A DNA stretch of 64,000 nucleotides from Streptomyces sp. ITFR-21 (GTDB lineage: Bacteria > Actinomycetota > Actinomycetes > Streptomycetales > Streptomycetaceae), in NCBI RefSeq assembly GCF_031844685.1, contig NZ_CP134605.1, positions 4,399,001 to 4,463,000 on the forward strand, given 5' to 3'. Shown here piece after piece: positions 1-7,539 of the stretch. Under the pieces are notes generated by a model. The model was given only the letters and a program-made list of their open reading frames with translations, made no database searches and was not told the origin of the DNA. The stretch's first letter is position 1. The number at the start of each line of letters is the position of its first letter. The position numbers and the translations under genes were made by a program.

Positions 1-2
1 GG

Positions 3-224
3 CCGCTGGTGCTGCGGACCGCCGAGGCGGTCAGCGCGCAGCTGTCCGGGACCGTGCCCGCCGTGCCCGCCGTGCCCGCCGCGGGCGTACCCGCCGGCCC
101 GGTGTCCGGCCCGGTGGCCGGTCCGGCGCCTGGCGCGCGGTCCGGCGCGGCGTCCGGCGCGGCGTCCGATCGAGTGTCCGACCCACCTGTCACCGCCCCC
201 GAGCACGAGGACCACCCCGCATGA
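3..224 (+). CDS. C-terminal end of an unidentified gene (partial)
   Basis: The reading frame is open from the window edge to a TGA that overlaps the ATG of ridA (ATGA), so the two genes are translationally coupled. Only about 73 codons are visible. The first dozen residues (PLVLRTAEAVSAQL) look like a normal helical end of a folded protein. The rest is a low-complexity Pro/Ala/Val/Gly tail with VPA and SGAA repeats, which suggests a disordered C-terminus. The product cannot be named from this fragment. Coupling to RidA hints at amino-acid or PLP-linked metabolism, but that is only an inference. Confidence 0.55.
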   Translation, partial: PLVLRTAEAVSAQLSGTVPAVPAVPAAGVPAGPVSGPVAGPAPGARSGAASGAASDRVSDPPVTAPEHEDHPA

Positions 225-631
225 GCGAGCCGGCCAAGACCGCGATCACCCCGTCCACCCATTCCGCGCCGCCCGCGCGGTTCTCGCACGGCGTCCGGAA
301 GGGGAACATCCTCCAGGTGGCCGGCCAGGTCGGCTTCCTCCCGGCCGTCGAGGGCGAGCCCCCGACGCCGGCCGGGCCGACCCTGCGCGAGCAGACCCTG
401 CAGACCCTCGCCAACGTCCAGGCCGTCCTGGAGGCGGGCGGCGCGAGCTGGGAGGACGTGGTCATGATCCGCGTCTACCTCACCGACACCGGCCACTTCG
501 CCGAGTTCAACGAGCTCTACAACGCCTTCTTCGCCGGACTGGAGGAGGCCGCCGCGGCCCGTACCACCGTCTACGTCGGGCTCCCGGCCGGCCTGCTGGT
601 CGAGATCGACGCCCTCGCCGTCCTGGGCTGA
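221..631 (+). CDS. RidA family reactive imine/enamine deaminase
   Basis: 136 residues, the usual RidA/YjgF length. RidA proteins hydrolyse reactive enamine/imine intermediates such as 2-aminoacrylate that leak from PLP enzymes, releasing ammonia. Visible family features are the N-terminal SHGVRKGN strand, the GQVGF turn, the VRVYL-type strand (here IRVYLTD) and the C-terminal signature ARTTVYVGLP followed by LLVEIDALA. The Arg of ARTTV corresponds to the conserved substrate-carboxylate-binding arginine of the family. The start ATG overlaps the stop of the upstream gene by four bases, so it is the second gene of an operon that begins before the window. A strong hairpin (675-714) closes the unit. 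The family assignment is secure; the substrate is not. Confidence 0.9.
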   Translation: MSEPAKTAITPSTHSAPPARFSHGVRKGNILQVAGQVGFLPAVEGEPPTPAGPTLREQTLQTLANVQAVLEAGGASWEDVVMIRVYLTDTGHFAEFNELYNAFFAGLEEAAAARTTVYVGLPAGLLVEIDALAVLG

Positions 632-674
632 GCGGCCGGGACCGCGGCCCCCGGGGGTCCGCCGAACGGCGGAC

Positions 675-714
675 GGCCCCCCGCGGCCGGTCCGGGGACC
701 GGCCGCGGGGGGCC
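675..714. terminator. Strong bidirectional terminator between ridA and chitinase
   Basis: Perfect 19-bp inverted repeat: GGCCCCCCGCGGCCGGTCC at 675-693 and its complement at 696-714, with only two bases between. It lies in the gap between the convergent ends of ridA (plus) and the chitinase (minus). There is no T-tract, which is common for actinobacterial hairpin terminators. Confidence 0.8.
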
Positions 715-770
715 CGTGTGCGCGGCGCCCCGGGTACGGGGAGCCGTCGTGCGTACGGCCGCGCCGACGG

Positions 771-2354
771 TTACGGCATCGCGTGGACGTGCGCGCCGAC
801 GCCGTTGGACCAGGCGTTGCCGGCGCTGGCGTCCCAGTTGGTGGACCAGGTCATCGCGCCGCGGATCGTCGGCCAGGTGGTGCTGGGCTTGAAGGTGCCG
901 CAACCGGTGCCCTTGGCGAGGCAGTCGAGCGCGTTGTTGACGACGGTCGGGCTGACGTAGCCGGAGCCGGCCGCGCTGGTGGAGGCCGGCGTGCCGATGC
1001 CGATCTGCGCCGGGGACAGGCCCGCCTGGATCGCGGTGCAGGCCAGCGTGGTGATGAAGTCCACCGTGCCCTGGCTGTAGACCCCACCGTCGCAGCCGTT
1101 CATCGAACCGCTGTTGTAGTACTGGGTGTTGACGATGGTCAGGATGTCCTTGACCTTCAGCGCGGTGGCCAGGTAGTCGCTGCCCGCCGAGAGCATGTCG
1201 ATGGTCTGCGGGGCCATCGTGATGATCAGCGAGGAGCCGGCCTTGGCGCTCAGCGCCCGCAGTGCCTGCGGCATGTACGTGGAGTCGATGCCGTTCTCCA
1301 GGTCGATGTCGACCCCGTTGAAGCCGTAGGTCTGCATCAGCGAGTAGACGCTGTTGGCGAAGTTGGTCGCCGAGGCGGAGTCCCGGATCGAGATGGTGCC
1401 GTTCTGGCCGCCGACGGAGACGATGACCTTCTTGCCGGCCGCCTGCTTGGCCGCGATGTCCGCCTTGAACTGCGCCACGCTGTAGTTGAGCGAGGGGTCC
1501 AAAGTGAAGGACACCGCGCCGGGTGTGGTGGTCGCGTCCGCGAACGCGACCGCGATGATGTCGTACTGGCTCTGCACCTGGGCGATGGTCTGGACGGTCG
1601 CGCCGTTGTTGAAGTTCTGCCAGTAGCCGGTCACCACGTGCTTGGGCAGGTCGCCGGTCGGCGGGGTCACCGGGGTGGTCGGCGGGGTCGTCGGCGGCGT
1701 GGTGGGAGGCGTCGTCGGCGGGGTGGTCGGCGGGGTCGTCGGCTGGGTGGTCGGCGGAGTGGTGGTCGGGCTGGTGGTCGGCGGGGTGGTCGCGGTGCCG
1801 CCCGGCCCGGTGAGCGAGATGTCGTCGGCGTAGTACGTGGGCTGGCCGTACCAGCCGTGCGTGTAGACCGTCACCGAGCTGGTGTTCGCACCCGTGGTGA
1901 AGTTGACGCTCAGCTGCTGGTACCCGGAGGTGCCCGGGGTCCAGGTGGACGGGTCGGTGCCGCCGGTGCCGGTCGCGCCGATGTAGACGTAGGAGCCCTG
2001 CACCCACGCGCTCAGCGTGTACTGCGAGTTGGGCTGGACGCTGACGGTCTGGGTGCACTGGGCGTTGTCGCTGTTGGAGGGGACGCCCTTGAGGGCGGCG
2101 GACCCGGCGTGCACCGGGCTGCCGACCGCCGAACCGCTGCCGGCCGTGCAGCTCCAGTTGGAAAGGCCGCTCTCGAAGCCGGGGTTGGCGATCAGGTTGG
2201 TGGCCGCGGCGCTGGCCGAGCCCATGTCGACCAGGGCGGCGCCGGTGCCGATCACCGCGGCGGCGCTCAGGCCGGCGATGGTCCGCTGCAGGACGGTCGA
2301 TCTGGGCTTGGCGCGGCTCGCTCGGTTCCGGGCCGCGTGTGATGCACGTTCCAC
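771..2354 (-). CDS. Secreted chitinase, carbohydrate-binding module plus GH18 catalytic domain
   Basis: 527 residues, GTG start at 2354 with a good AGGAGG upstream. Residues 1-49 form a signal peptide (Arg-rich n-region, then a hydrophobic stretch ending in ASA-AA). Residues about 50-190 are a jelly-roll carbohydrate-binding module of the CBM4/9/16 type (NPGFESGLSNWSC, Trp and Tyr rich). A Thr/Pro linker made of TTPPTT units follows. The GH18 domain fills about 238-525 and shows the S-x-G-G strand (VSVGGQNG) and the catalytic DxDxE motif in GVDIDLENG near residue 350. It should hydrolyse chitin to chito-oligosaccharides outside the cell. The compact GH18 with SAGSDYLATALK and TWSTNWDAS segments is like Streptomyces single-domain GH18 chitinases. 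Regulation: a dre operator sits in the promoter (2434-2463). It is convergent with ridA. Confidence 0.93.
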   Translation of the reverse strand: MERASHAARNRASRAKPRSTVLQRTIAGLSAAAVIGTGAALVDMGSASAAATNLIANPGFESGLSNWSCTAGSGSAVGSPVHAGSAALKGVPSNSDNAQCTQTVSVQPNSQYTLSAWVQGSYVYIGATGTGGTDPSTWTPGTSGYQQLSVNFTTGANTSSVTVYTHGWYGQPTYYADDISLTGPGGTATTPPTTSPTTTPPTTQPTTPPTTPPTTPPTTPPTTPPTTPVTPPTGDLPKHVVTGYWQNFNNGATVQTIAQVQSQYDIIAVAFADATTTPGAVSFTLDPSLNYSVAQFKADIAAKQAAGKKVIVSVGGQNGTISIRDSASATNFANSVYSLMQTYGFNGVDIDLENGIDSTYMPQALRALSAKAGSSLIITMAPQTIDMLSAGSDYLATALKVKDILTIVNTQYYNSGSMNGCDGGVYSQGTVDFITTLACTAIQAGLSPAQIGIGTPASTSAAGSGYVSPTVVNNALDCLAKGTGCGTFKPSTTWPTIRGAMTWSTNWDASAGNAWSNGVGAHVHAMP

Positions 2355-2433
2355 GACTGCCTCCTATGGGCAAGGAGTTGGGGGGTGGTGGGAGCGCGGG
2401 TGACAGAGAACACAGGGGACATGCAGTTAGGAG

Positions 2434-2463
2434 AAAACTGGTCCAGACCAATCTGGTTGTCAA
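2434..2463 (-). promoter_or_regulatory. Chitinase promoter with DasR-type dre operator in the spacer
   Basis: Read on the minus strand, a perfect -35 box TTGACA (2463-2458) is followed by a 16-bp element, ATTGGTCTGGACCAGT (2452-2437). This closely matches the DasR responsive element ACTGGTCTAGACCAGT. The probable -10 (AGTTTT or CAGTTT, 2440-2434) overlaps the end of the operator. Binding here would block RNA polymerase, so GlcNAc-derived effectors that release DasR would induce the gene. The 5' leader would be about 70 nt. The boxes are seen directly; control by DasR follows from the known Streptomyces chitin regulon. Confidence 0.85.
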
Positions 2464-2583
2464 GACCCGGTCGCCACCTGTCGTTCATCCATCCCGATCC
2501 GCGACTTTCCGCACCCGGGCCGCTACACGCCGATAAGCTGACGACCGCGAATCGCCAGGTGGGACGGAGAAGGGGAGGTGCGG

Positions 2584-3438
2584 ATGCCGACGGTCATCAC
2601 GGTCACCACGGACGACCTCGCACTCTCGCTCGAAGACCAGGTGATACGCACCGCGGCGGCCCTGGACGCGTACGGCCACGTGGTGGTGCTCGCCCCCGCG
2701 GACCCCGCCGACCCGGTGCGCCGCCGGCTGCACACCGTGCGGTCGGCCCTGGAGGCGGACCGGATGGCCATCGTGCCGCTCACCCTGCCGCCACTGGCCC
2801 GCACCCTGCTCGGCGAGCAGCTGCGGCAACTGGCCGGCACCGACCTCGGCCCCGGCGTGCTCGCCGGCGCCGCCCGGCTGCTCGCCTACTACCTGCACTC
2901 CGGCGCGCTGCTCGGCTCGGTCGCCAAGCTCGACCGGGTGCCGGTCGGCGTCGGCAGCCACGTCAGGTCCCTCGTCCCGGGGCGGCACTTCGCCGTCCTC
3001 GCGCACCCCGAGCCGTATCTCGCCGAGGCCGACGCCGACCATCTGCCGCCGGGCCCCGGCTACCAGACCCAGCTGGCGCTGGCCGGCACGGGCGTCGACG
3101 CCGGCTGGATCACCGGACCGCTCGCCGACGCCTGGCACTCCCAGCACCTGCGGGAGGTGCCGCTGCCACCGGACTCGGCCCGCTGGTGGGGCACTTCGCG
3201 GCTGGTCGAGTTCACCGCCTACATCGCGGACGTCGGCATGCTCTACCAACTGGTCACCTCGGTACGGCGCGACACCTGCACCTGGTGCGGGCTCGAAGTC
3301 ATCGGCGACCAGTGCCTGTTCTGCGCCACCCGACTCGGCGAGCGGGCCACCCCGGCGAAGCACGCCGCCGTCCCCGCCGGCCGGGAGCGCGCGGTCGAGA
3401 CCCCGCGCCGCCCCCAACTCGAACCCCACAAGCGATAG
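2584..3438 (+). CDS. Conserved protein with C-terminal Cys4 zinc ribbon, first gene of the tad operon
   Basis: 284 residues from ATG 2584 (GGGGAG six bases upstream); an in-frame GTG at 2578 is a less likely start. I do not recognise a named family for the body of the protein. It has alpha/beta character with many short hydrophobic strands and a central segment LLAYYLHSGALLGSVAKL. Near the C-terminus two CxxC pairs eight residues apart (CTWC...CLFC, about residues 232-247) form a probable zinc ribbon. A charged tail follows. It ends 12 bp before cpaB and is read in the same direction, so it is probably the first gene of the pilus operon. It may be a cytoplasmic assembly or regulatory factor, but nothing in the sequence fixes its role. 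Confidence 0.75.
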   Translation: MPTVITVTTDDLALSLEDQVIRTAAALDAYGHVVVLAPADPADPVRRRLHTVRSALEADRMAIVPLTLPPLARTLLGEQLRQLAGTDLGPGVLAGAARLLAYYLHSGALLGSVAKLDRVPVGVGSHVRSLVPGRHFAVLAHPEPYLAEADADHLPPGPGYQTQLALAGTGVDAGWITGPLADAWHSQHLREVPLPPDSARWWGTSRLVEFTAYIADVGMLYQLVTSVRRDTCTWCGLEVIGDQCLFCATRLGERATPAKHAAVPAGRERAVETPRRPQLEPHKR

Positions 3439-3450
3439 GTCCGCCCGCAC

Positions 3451-4173
3451 ATGAACTCACGTCAGCGCCGTGGCGTCGTCCTCCTGGTGGTCTCCGTGCT
3501 GTGCGCGGTCGCCGCTTTCGCCGGGGTGGTCGCGGTCGTCAGCAACGCGCGCTCGCAGGTCGGCTCCAAGGTCACCGCGTACGAACTGACCGCGGACGTA
3601 CCGGCGTACTCCGCCCTCAGCGGCGCCAAGGTGCGCCGCATATCGGTGCCGAAACGCTGGCTGCCCGACACCGCGGTCCGTGATCTCGGCGAACTCCAGG
3701 GGAAGATCGCCGCGGTGCCGCTGAAGAAGGGCACCCTGCTGCAGTCCGACATGGTCGCCGACCGCCCCCGACTCCAGCCGGGCCAGATGGAGATCGCCAT
3801 CATGATCGACGCGGAGACCGGCGTGGCCGGCAAGATCACCCCCGGCGCGCGGGTCAACATCTTCGCCACCTTCAAGGCCCGCCGCGAGACCGACCCGGAC
3901 CTCTCCAAGCTCATGGTGGCCGACGCGCAGGTCATCGACGTCGGCCAGATCAAGGCGTTCGACAAGACCACCGACGCGCAGCGGCTGTCCGACCAGGGCG
4001 TGCCGATCACCTTCGCGCTCGACGTGAAGGACGCCCAACGGATCGCCTTCTCCGAGTCGTTCGCCGTCCACGTGCGCCTCGCGCTGGTTGCGCCGGGCGA
4101 GACCGGGACGCCGTCGCCGGGCGATCGCACGTACACGCTGAACGGCGACAAGGACACCGGGAGCGCGCGGTGA
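3451..4173 (+). CDS. cpaB: Flp pilus assembly protein CpaB (SAF domain)
   Basis: 240 residues. One N-terminal transmembrane segment (about 10-30, VVLLVVSVLCAVAAFAGVVAVV) anchors the protein. A SAF domain follows at about 40-105 (DVPAYSALSGAKV, LKKGTLL), then an RcpC/CpaB domain containing PGARVNIFATF and a DVKDAQRIAFSESF segment. CpaB/RcpC proteins are envelope components of Tad pilus machines and are thought to bind the cell wall or a secretin. In a Gram-positive the wall role is more likely. The stop overlaps the GTG of the next gene by four bases. Length and domain order are normal for actinobacterial CpaB. Confidence 0.88.
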   Translation: MNSRQRRGVVLLVVSVLCAVAAFAGVVAVVSNARSQVGSKVTAYELTADVPAYSALSGAKVRRISVPKRWLPDTAVRDLGELQGKIAAVPLKKGTLLQSDMVADRPRLQPGQMEIAIMIDAETGVAGKITPGARVNIFATFKARRETDPDLSKLMVADAQVIDVGQIKAFDKTTDAQRLSDQGVPITFALDVKDAQRIAFSESFAVHVRLALVAPGETGTPSPGDRTYTLNGDKDTGSAR

Positions 4174-5732
4174 GCGTACGCATCCTCGCCGCCACCGGCG
4201 ACCCCGACGCGGCACGGGCCCTGCTGAGCCTGCTCGGGCAGCTGCCCGACCTCGAACCCGCCTCCGTCGCGGGCGACTCCACCGCGCTGCTCGACACCCT
4301 CGCCCGCGCCGCCGAGGCCGGGCTCGACGAACTGCCCGAAGTCGTCGTCCTGCACGACGTGATCGCCCCGATGCCGGCACTCGACCTGGTCCGCGACGTC
4401 GCGCTGCGCTTCCCCTCGGTCGGCGTGGTACTGCTCACCGCCGACCCCGGCCCCGCCATGCTGGCCGCCGCGATGAACGTCGGCGCCCGCGGCGTCCTCG
4501 CGCTGCCGCTGTCCTACGACGAGCTGGGAGCCCGGGTGGAGGCCGCCGCCGCCTGGGCCACCGGGGTGCGGCGCCACCTCGGCCCCGGCCGCGCGGTGGT
4601 GCCCGCGGTGGCCGGCGGCCTCCTGGTCGCGGTGGCCGGCGCCAAGGGCGGCGTCGGCACGACCGTGACCGCCGTCCAACTCGCCCTGGCCGCCCAGGCG
4701 TCGGGCCGCTCCACCGCGCTGGTCGACCTCGACCTGCAGGGCGGCGACATCGCCTCGTACCTCGATGTGCAGTTCCGCCGCTCGGTGGCCGACCTCGCCG
4801 ACATCGCCGACGTCTCCTCGCGGGTCCTCAACGACGCGATGTACGTCCACGAGTCCGGCCCCGCCCTGCTGCTCGCCCCCGCCGACGGCGAACGCGGTGA
4901 GGACGTCACCGACCGCGCCGCCCGGCTGGTGCTGGCCGCCCTGCGGCAGCGCTACGAGGTCGTGGTGGTGGACTGCGGCACCCAGGTCACCAGCGCCAAC
5001 GCGGTGGCCGTGGAGACCGCCGACACCGCCCTGCTCGTCACCACCCCCGACGTCATCGCGGTACGGGCCGCCAAGCGGATGGTGCGGATGTGGGACCGCC
5101 TGCAGATCCGCAAGCCGCAGGACACCACGGCGGTCGTCAACCGGTACGCCCGCGGCAGCGAGATCCAGCCGTCGCTGATCGGGCGGATCACCGGGACGAA
5201 GGTCGCCGCGTCCGTGGTCCCGGCCGGCTTCAAGGAGCTGCAGGCGGTCATCGACGCCGGCCGGCTCCAGGACCTGGACAACCGCTCCACCGTCAAGGCC
5301 GGGATCTGGGCGCTGGCGGGGGAGGTGGGGCTGGTCGCGGGCGCGCCGGCGCCGCCGGCCCGCGGCAGGAAGCAGCGGCGCGGCGACCGGGGCCAGGTCA
5401 CCCTGGAGACCCTCGGGATGCTCCCGGTCATCCTGGTCACGCTGGTCCTGGTCTGGCAGGCGGTCCTGGCCGGCTACACCTTCACCCTCGCCGGCGACGC
5501 GGCCGACCGGGGCGCCCGCGCCGAGGCGGTCGGCCGGGACGGCGTGGCGGCGGCCAGGAGCACGGTGCCGGGCGCCTGGGACATCACCGACGCCTCCGCC
5601 GCCCGGGACGGCGACGGCCAGGTCCACGCCACGATCGGCCTCCACGTCCCGGTCCTCTTCCCGGGGCTGATCGACTTCCCCGTCACCGTCCACGGCCACG
5701 CCCGCACCACGGACGAGGAGCCCGACCGATGA
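4170..5732 (+). CDS. CpaE/TadZ-type ATPase fused to a TadE-like pseudopilin domain
   Basis: 520 residues, GTG start in a GTGA overlap with cpaB. Residues 1-140 are a degenerate receiver-like domain (no clear phospho-acceptor site). Residues about 150-385 are a MinD/ParA ATPase with the deviant Walker A KGGVGTT at 159-165 and a DLDLQGGD switch near 186. This is the standard CpaE/TadZ pair, which localises Tad machines at the membrane. Unusually the chain continues in frame through a basic linker into a TadE-like segment, RGQVTLETLGMLP (407-419), then a transmembrane helix and a short extracytoplasmic beta domain ending near 520. The motif G408-QVTLE has Glu at +5, as in class III prepilin cleavage sites. 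The protein may therefore be cut into a cytosolic ATPase and a secreted pseudopilin. Next gene: tadE, ATGA overlap. Confidence 0.85.
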   Translation: MSVRILAATGDPDAARALLSLLGQLPDLEPASVAGDSTALLDTLARAAEAGLDELPEVVVLHDVIAPMPALDLVRDVALRFPSVGVVLLTADPGPAMLAAAMNVGARGVLALPLSYDELGARVEAAAAWATGVRRHLGPGRAVVPAVAGGLLVAVAGAKGGVGTTVTAVQLALAAQASGRSTALVDLDLQGGDIASYLDVQFRRSVADLADIADVSSRVLNDAMYVHESGPALLLAPADGERGEDVTDRAARLVLAALRQRYEVVVVDCGTQVTSANAVAVETADTALLVTTPDVIAVRAAKRMVRMWDRLQIRKPQDTTAVVNRYARGSEIQPSLIGRITGTKVAASVVPAGFKELQAVIDAGRLQDLDNRSTVKAGIWALAGEVGLVAGAPAPPARGRKQRRGDRGQVTLETLGMLPVILVTLVLVWQAVLAGYTFTLAGDAADRGARAEAVGRDGVAAARSTVPGAWDITDASAARDGDGQVHATIGLHVPVLFPGLIDFPVTVHGHARTTDEEPDR

Positions 5733-6208
5733 GGGGCGCCCCGCGGGCGGGCCGCCCCGTGCCCCGCGCCCTGCCGGCGGTGCGCCGCGCACCGGCCGGC
5801 ACCGCGGCCGCGAGGCCGCGGGCGGGTGGGCCGGGTCCGCGGGCGGGGTGGCGGGATCGCGGGGTCGCCTCACTCGAATACCTGGGGATGCTGCCGTTCC
5901 TGCTGCTCGTCGCGCTCGCCGGGATCCAGCTCGGCATCGTCGCCTACTGCGCGGAGCAGGCCGCCACCGCGGCCAGGACCGCGGCGCGTACCGCCGCGCA
6001 GGAGGACGCCAGGACCGATCCGTACACCGCGGGCCGCGAGGCCGTCAGCGGCTGGGTGGACCCGGACATCAGCTTCCCCGGCGGCACCGGCGGCCCAGCC
6101 GTCCGCGCCAGGGCGACCGTGCGGATCCCCTCCGTGCTCCCCGGGCTCAGCCTGTTCGGGCCCGTCTCCCGTTCCGCGACGATGCCGAAGGAGGACGACA
6201 CACCGTGA
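5729..6208 (+). CDS. TadE-family pseudopilin
   Basis: 159 residues. The ATG overlaps the stop of the fused ATPase gene, so translation is coupled. A long basic, Pro/Arg-rich leader (about 45 residues) precedes the prepilin-like motif RGVASLEYLGMLP, with Glu at +5 after the Gly, and a single transmembrane helix (FLLLVALAGIQLGIVAYC). The rest is a small extracellular domain of about 85 residues that starts with the Ala-rich AATAARTAARTAAQ helix. TadE/TadF proteins are minor pseudopilins needed for Flp pilus assembly and are processed by the TadV peptidase. Its motif resembles that of the preceding fusion, so the locus carries two TadE-type pseudopilins. The stop overlaps the GTG of cpaF. Confidence 0.85.
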   Translation: MRGAPRAGRPVPRALPAVRRAPAGTAAARPRAGGPGPRAGWRDRGVASLEYLGMLPFLLLVALAGIQLGIVAYCAEQAATAARTAARTAAQEDARTDPYTAGREAVSGWVDPDISFPGGTGGPAVRARATVRIPSVLPGLSLFGPVSRSATMPKEDDTP

Positions 6209-7539
6209 GCCTCCGTGCCCGCCTCACCGTCGAAGAGGCCACCCCGCAGACCCAGGAAAGCCACCTGGTGGCCGTCTACCGGGCCAAGCTGCTCCAGGAG
6301 ATCGACCTCGCCGAGATGTCCGCGCTGGCCGCCGCCGAGCGCCGCGCGCGGCTCGAGCGCGTCCTCGGACACATCATCAGCCGCGAGGGCCCGGTGCTGT
6401 CGACCGCGGAACGGGCGGCGCTGATCCGCCGGGTGGTGGACGAGGCACTCGGCCTCGGCATCCTGGAACCGCTGCTGGAGGACCCGTCGATCACCGAGAT
6501 CATGGTCAACGGCCCGGACCGGATCTACGTCGAACGCGGCGGCCGGGTCGAGCAGGTCGCCGCCCGCTTCTCCTCCGCCGACCAGCTGCTCCAGACCATC
6601 GAGCGCATCGTCTCCACCGTCAACCGCCGGGTGGACGAGTCCAATCCGATGGTCGACGCCCGGCTGCCCTCCGGCGAACGCGTCAACGTGATCATCCCGC
6701 CGCTGTCGCTGACCGGCCCCACCCTCACCATCCGCCGCTTCCCGCGCCCGTACACCCTGAGCGAACTCATCGGCCTGGGCACGCTGGACGAGCACATGCT
6801 GCTGCTGCTCTCCTCCTTCGTCCGGGCCAAGTGCAACATCATCGTCAGCGGCGGCACCGGCTCGGGCAAGACCACCCTGCTCAACGCGCTGTCCGGGCTG
6901 ATCCCGGACGGCGAGCGGATCATCACCGTCGAGGACGCCGCCGAACTCCAGCTCCAGCAGGAGCACGTGATCCGGCTGGAGTCCCGGCCGCCCAACGTCG
7001 AGGGCGAGGGCCGGGTCACCATCCGCGACCTGGTGCGCAACTCGCTGCGCATGCGGCCGGACCGGATCATCGTCGGCGAGGTCCGCGGCGGCGAGACGCT
7101 CGACATGCTCCAGGCGATGTCCACCGGGCACGACGGCTCGCTGGCCACCGTGCACGCCAACTCCGCGGAGGACGCGGTGCTCAGACTCCAGACGCTGGCC
7201 TCGATGAGCGAGGTGAAGATCCCCTTCGAGGCGCTGCGGGACCAGATCAACTCCGCGGTGGACGTGATCGTGCAGCTGCACCGGCACATCGACGGCACCC
7301 GGCGGATCGCCGAGATCGCGGTGCTGTCCTCGCGCGGCCGGGACTCCTTCCAGCTCAGCTCCGCCAGCCGGTTCCGCGCCGAACCGCTCGGCGTGGACCG
7401 GATCGTCCGCGGCTGGTACGAACACCGGCCGGTGCCGCGGGAGATCGGCGAGCGGCTCTACCTGGCGGGCGAGCACGTGCCCGCCGCGTTCGGCATCGGC
7501 GCCAGCGAACTGGAACTCGACAGCCGGGAGGCGAAATGA
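6205..7539 (+). CDS. cpaF: CpaF/TadA family pilus assembly ATPase
   Basis: 444 residues, GTG start in a GTGA overlap with tadE. It is the VirB11/PilT-type hexameric ATPase that powers Flp pilus extension. Visible motifs: Walker A GGTGSGKTTLL at about 215-225, an Asp box with EDAAELQLQ, Walker B region RIIVGEVRGGE near 290, and the His box GHDGSLATVHANS near 310. The N-terminal domain contains the family motif DPSITEIMVNGPD at about 93-105. All catalytic elements are present and the length is normal. It sits between the pseudopilins and the TadB/TadC platform genes, in the usual Tad order. Confidence 0.95.
   Translation: MSLRARLTVEEATPQTQESHLVAVYRAKLLQEIDLAEMSALAAAERRARLERVLGHIISREGPVLSTAERAALIRRVVDEALGLGILEPLLEDPSITEIMVNGPDRIYVERGGRVEQVAARFSSADQLLQTIERIVSTVNRRVDESNPMVDARLPSGERVNVIIPPLSLTGPTLTIRRFPRPYTLSELIGLGTLDEHMLLLLSSFVRAKCNIIVSGGTGSGKTTLLNALSGLIPDGERIITVEDAAELQLQQEHVIRLESRPPNVEGEGRVTIRDLVRNSLRMRPDRIIVGEVRGGETLDMLQAMSTGHDGSLATVHANSAEDAVLRLQTLASMSEVKIPFEALRDQINSAVDVIVQLHRHIDGTRRIAEIAVLSSRGRDSFQLSSASRFRAEPLGVDRIVRGWYEHRPVPREIGERLYLAGEHVPAAFGIGASELELDSREAK

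Noticed and set aside
783..2342. Long plus-strand frame opposite the chitinase
   Set aside because: It is an Arg/Gly/Val-rich antisense shadow of a clearly recognised GH18 gene. Similar long shadows lie opposite most genes in this GC-rich DNA.
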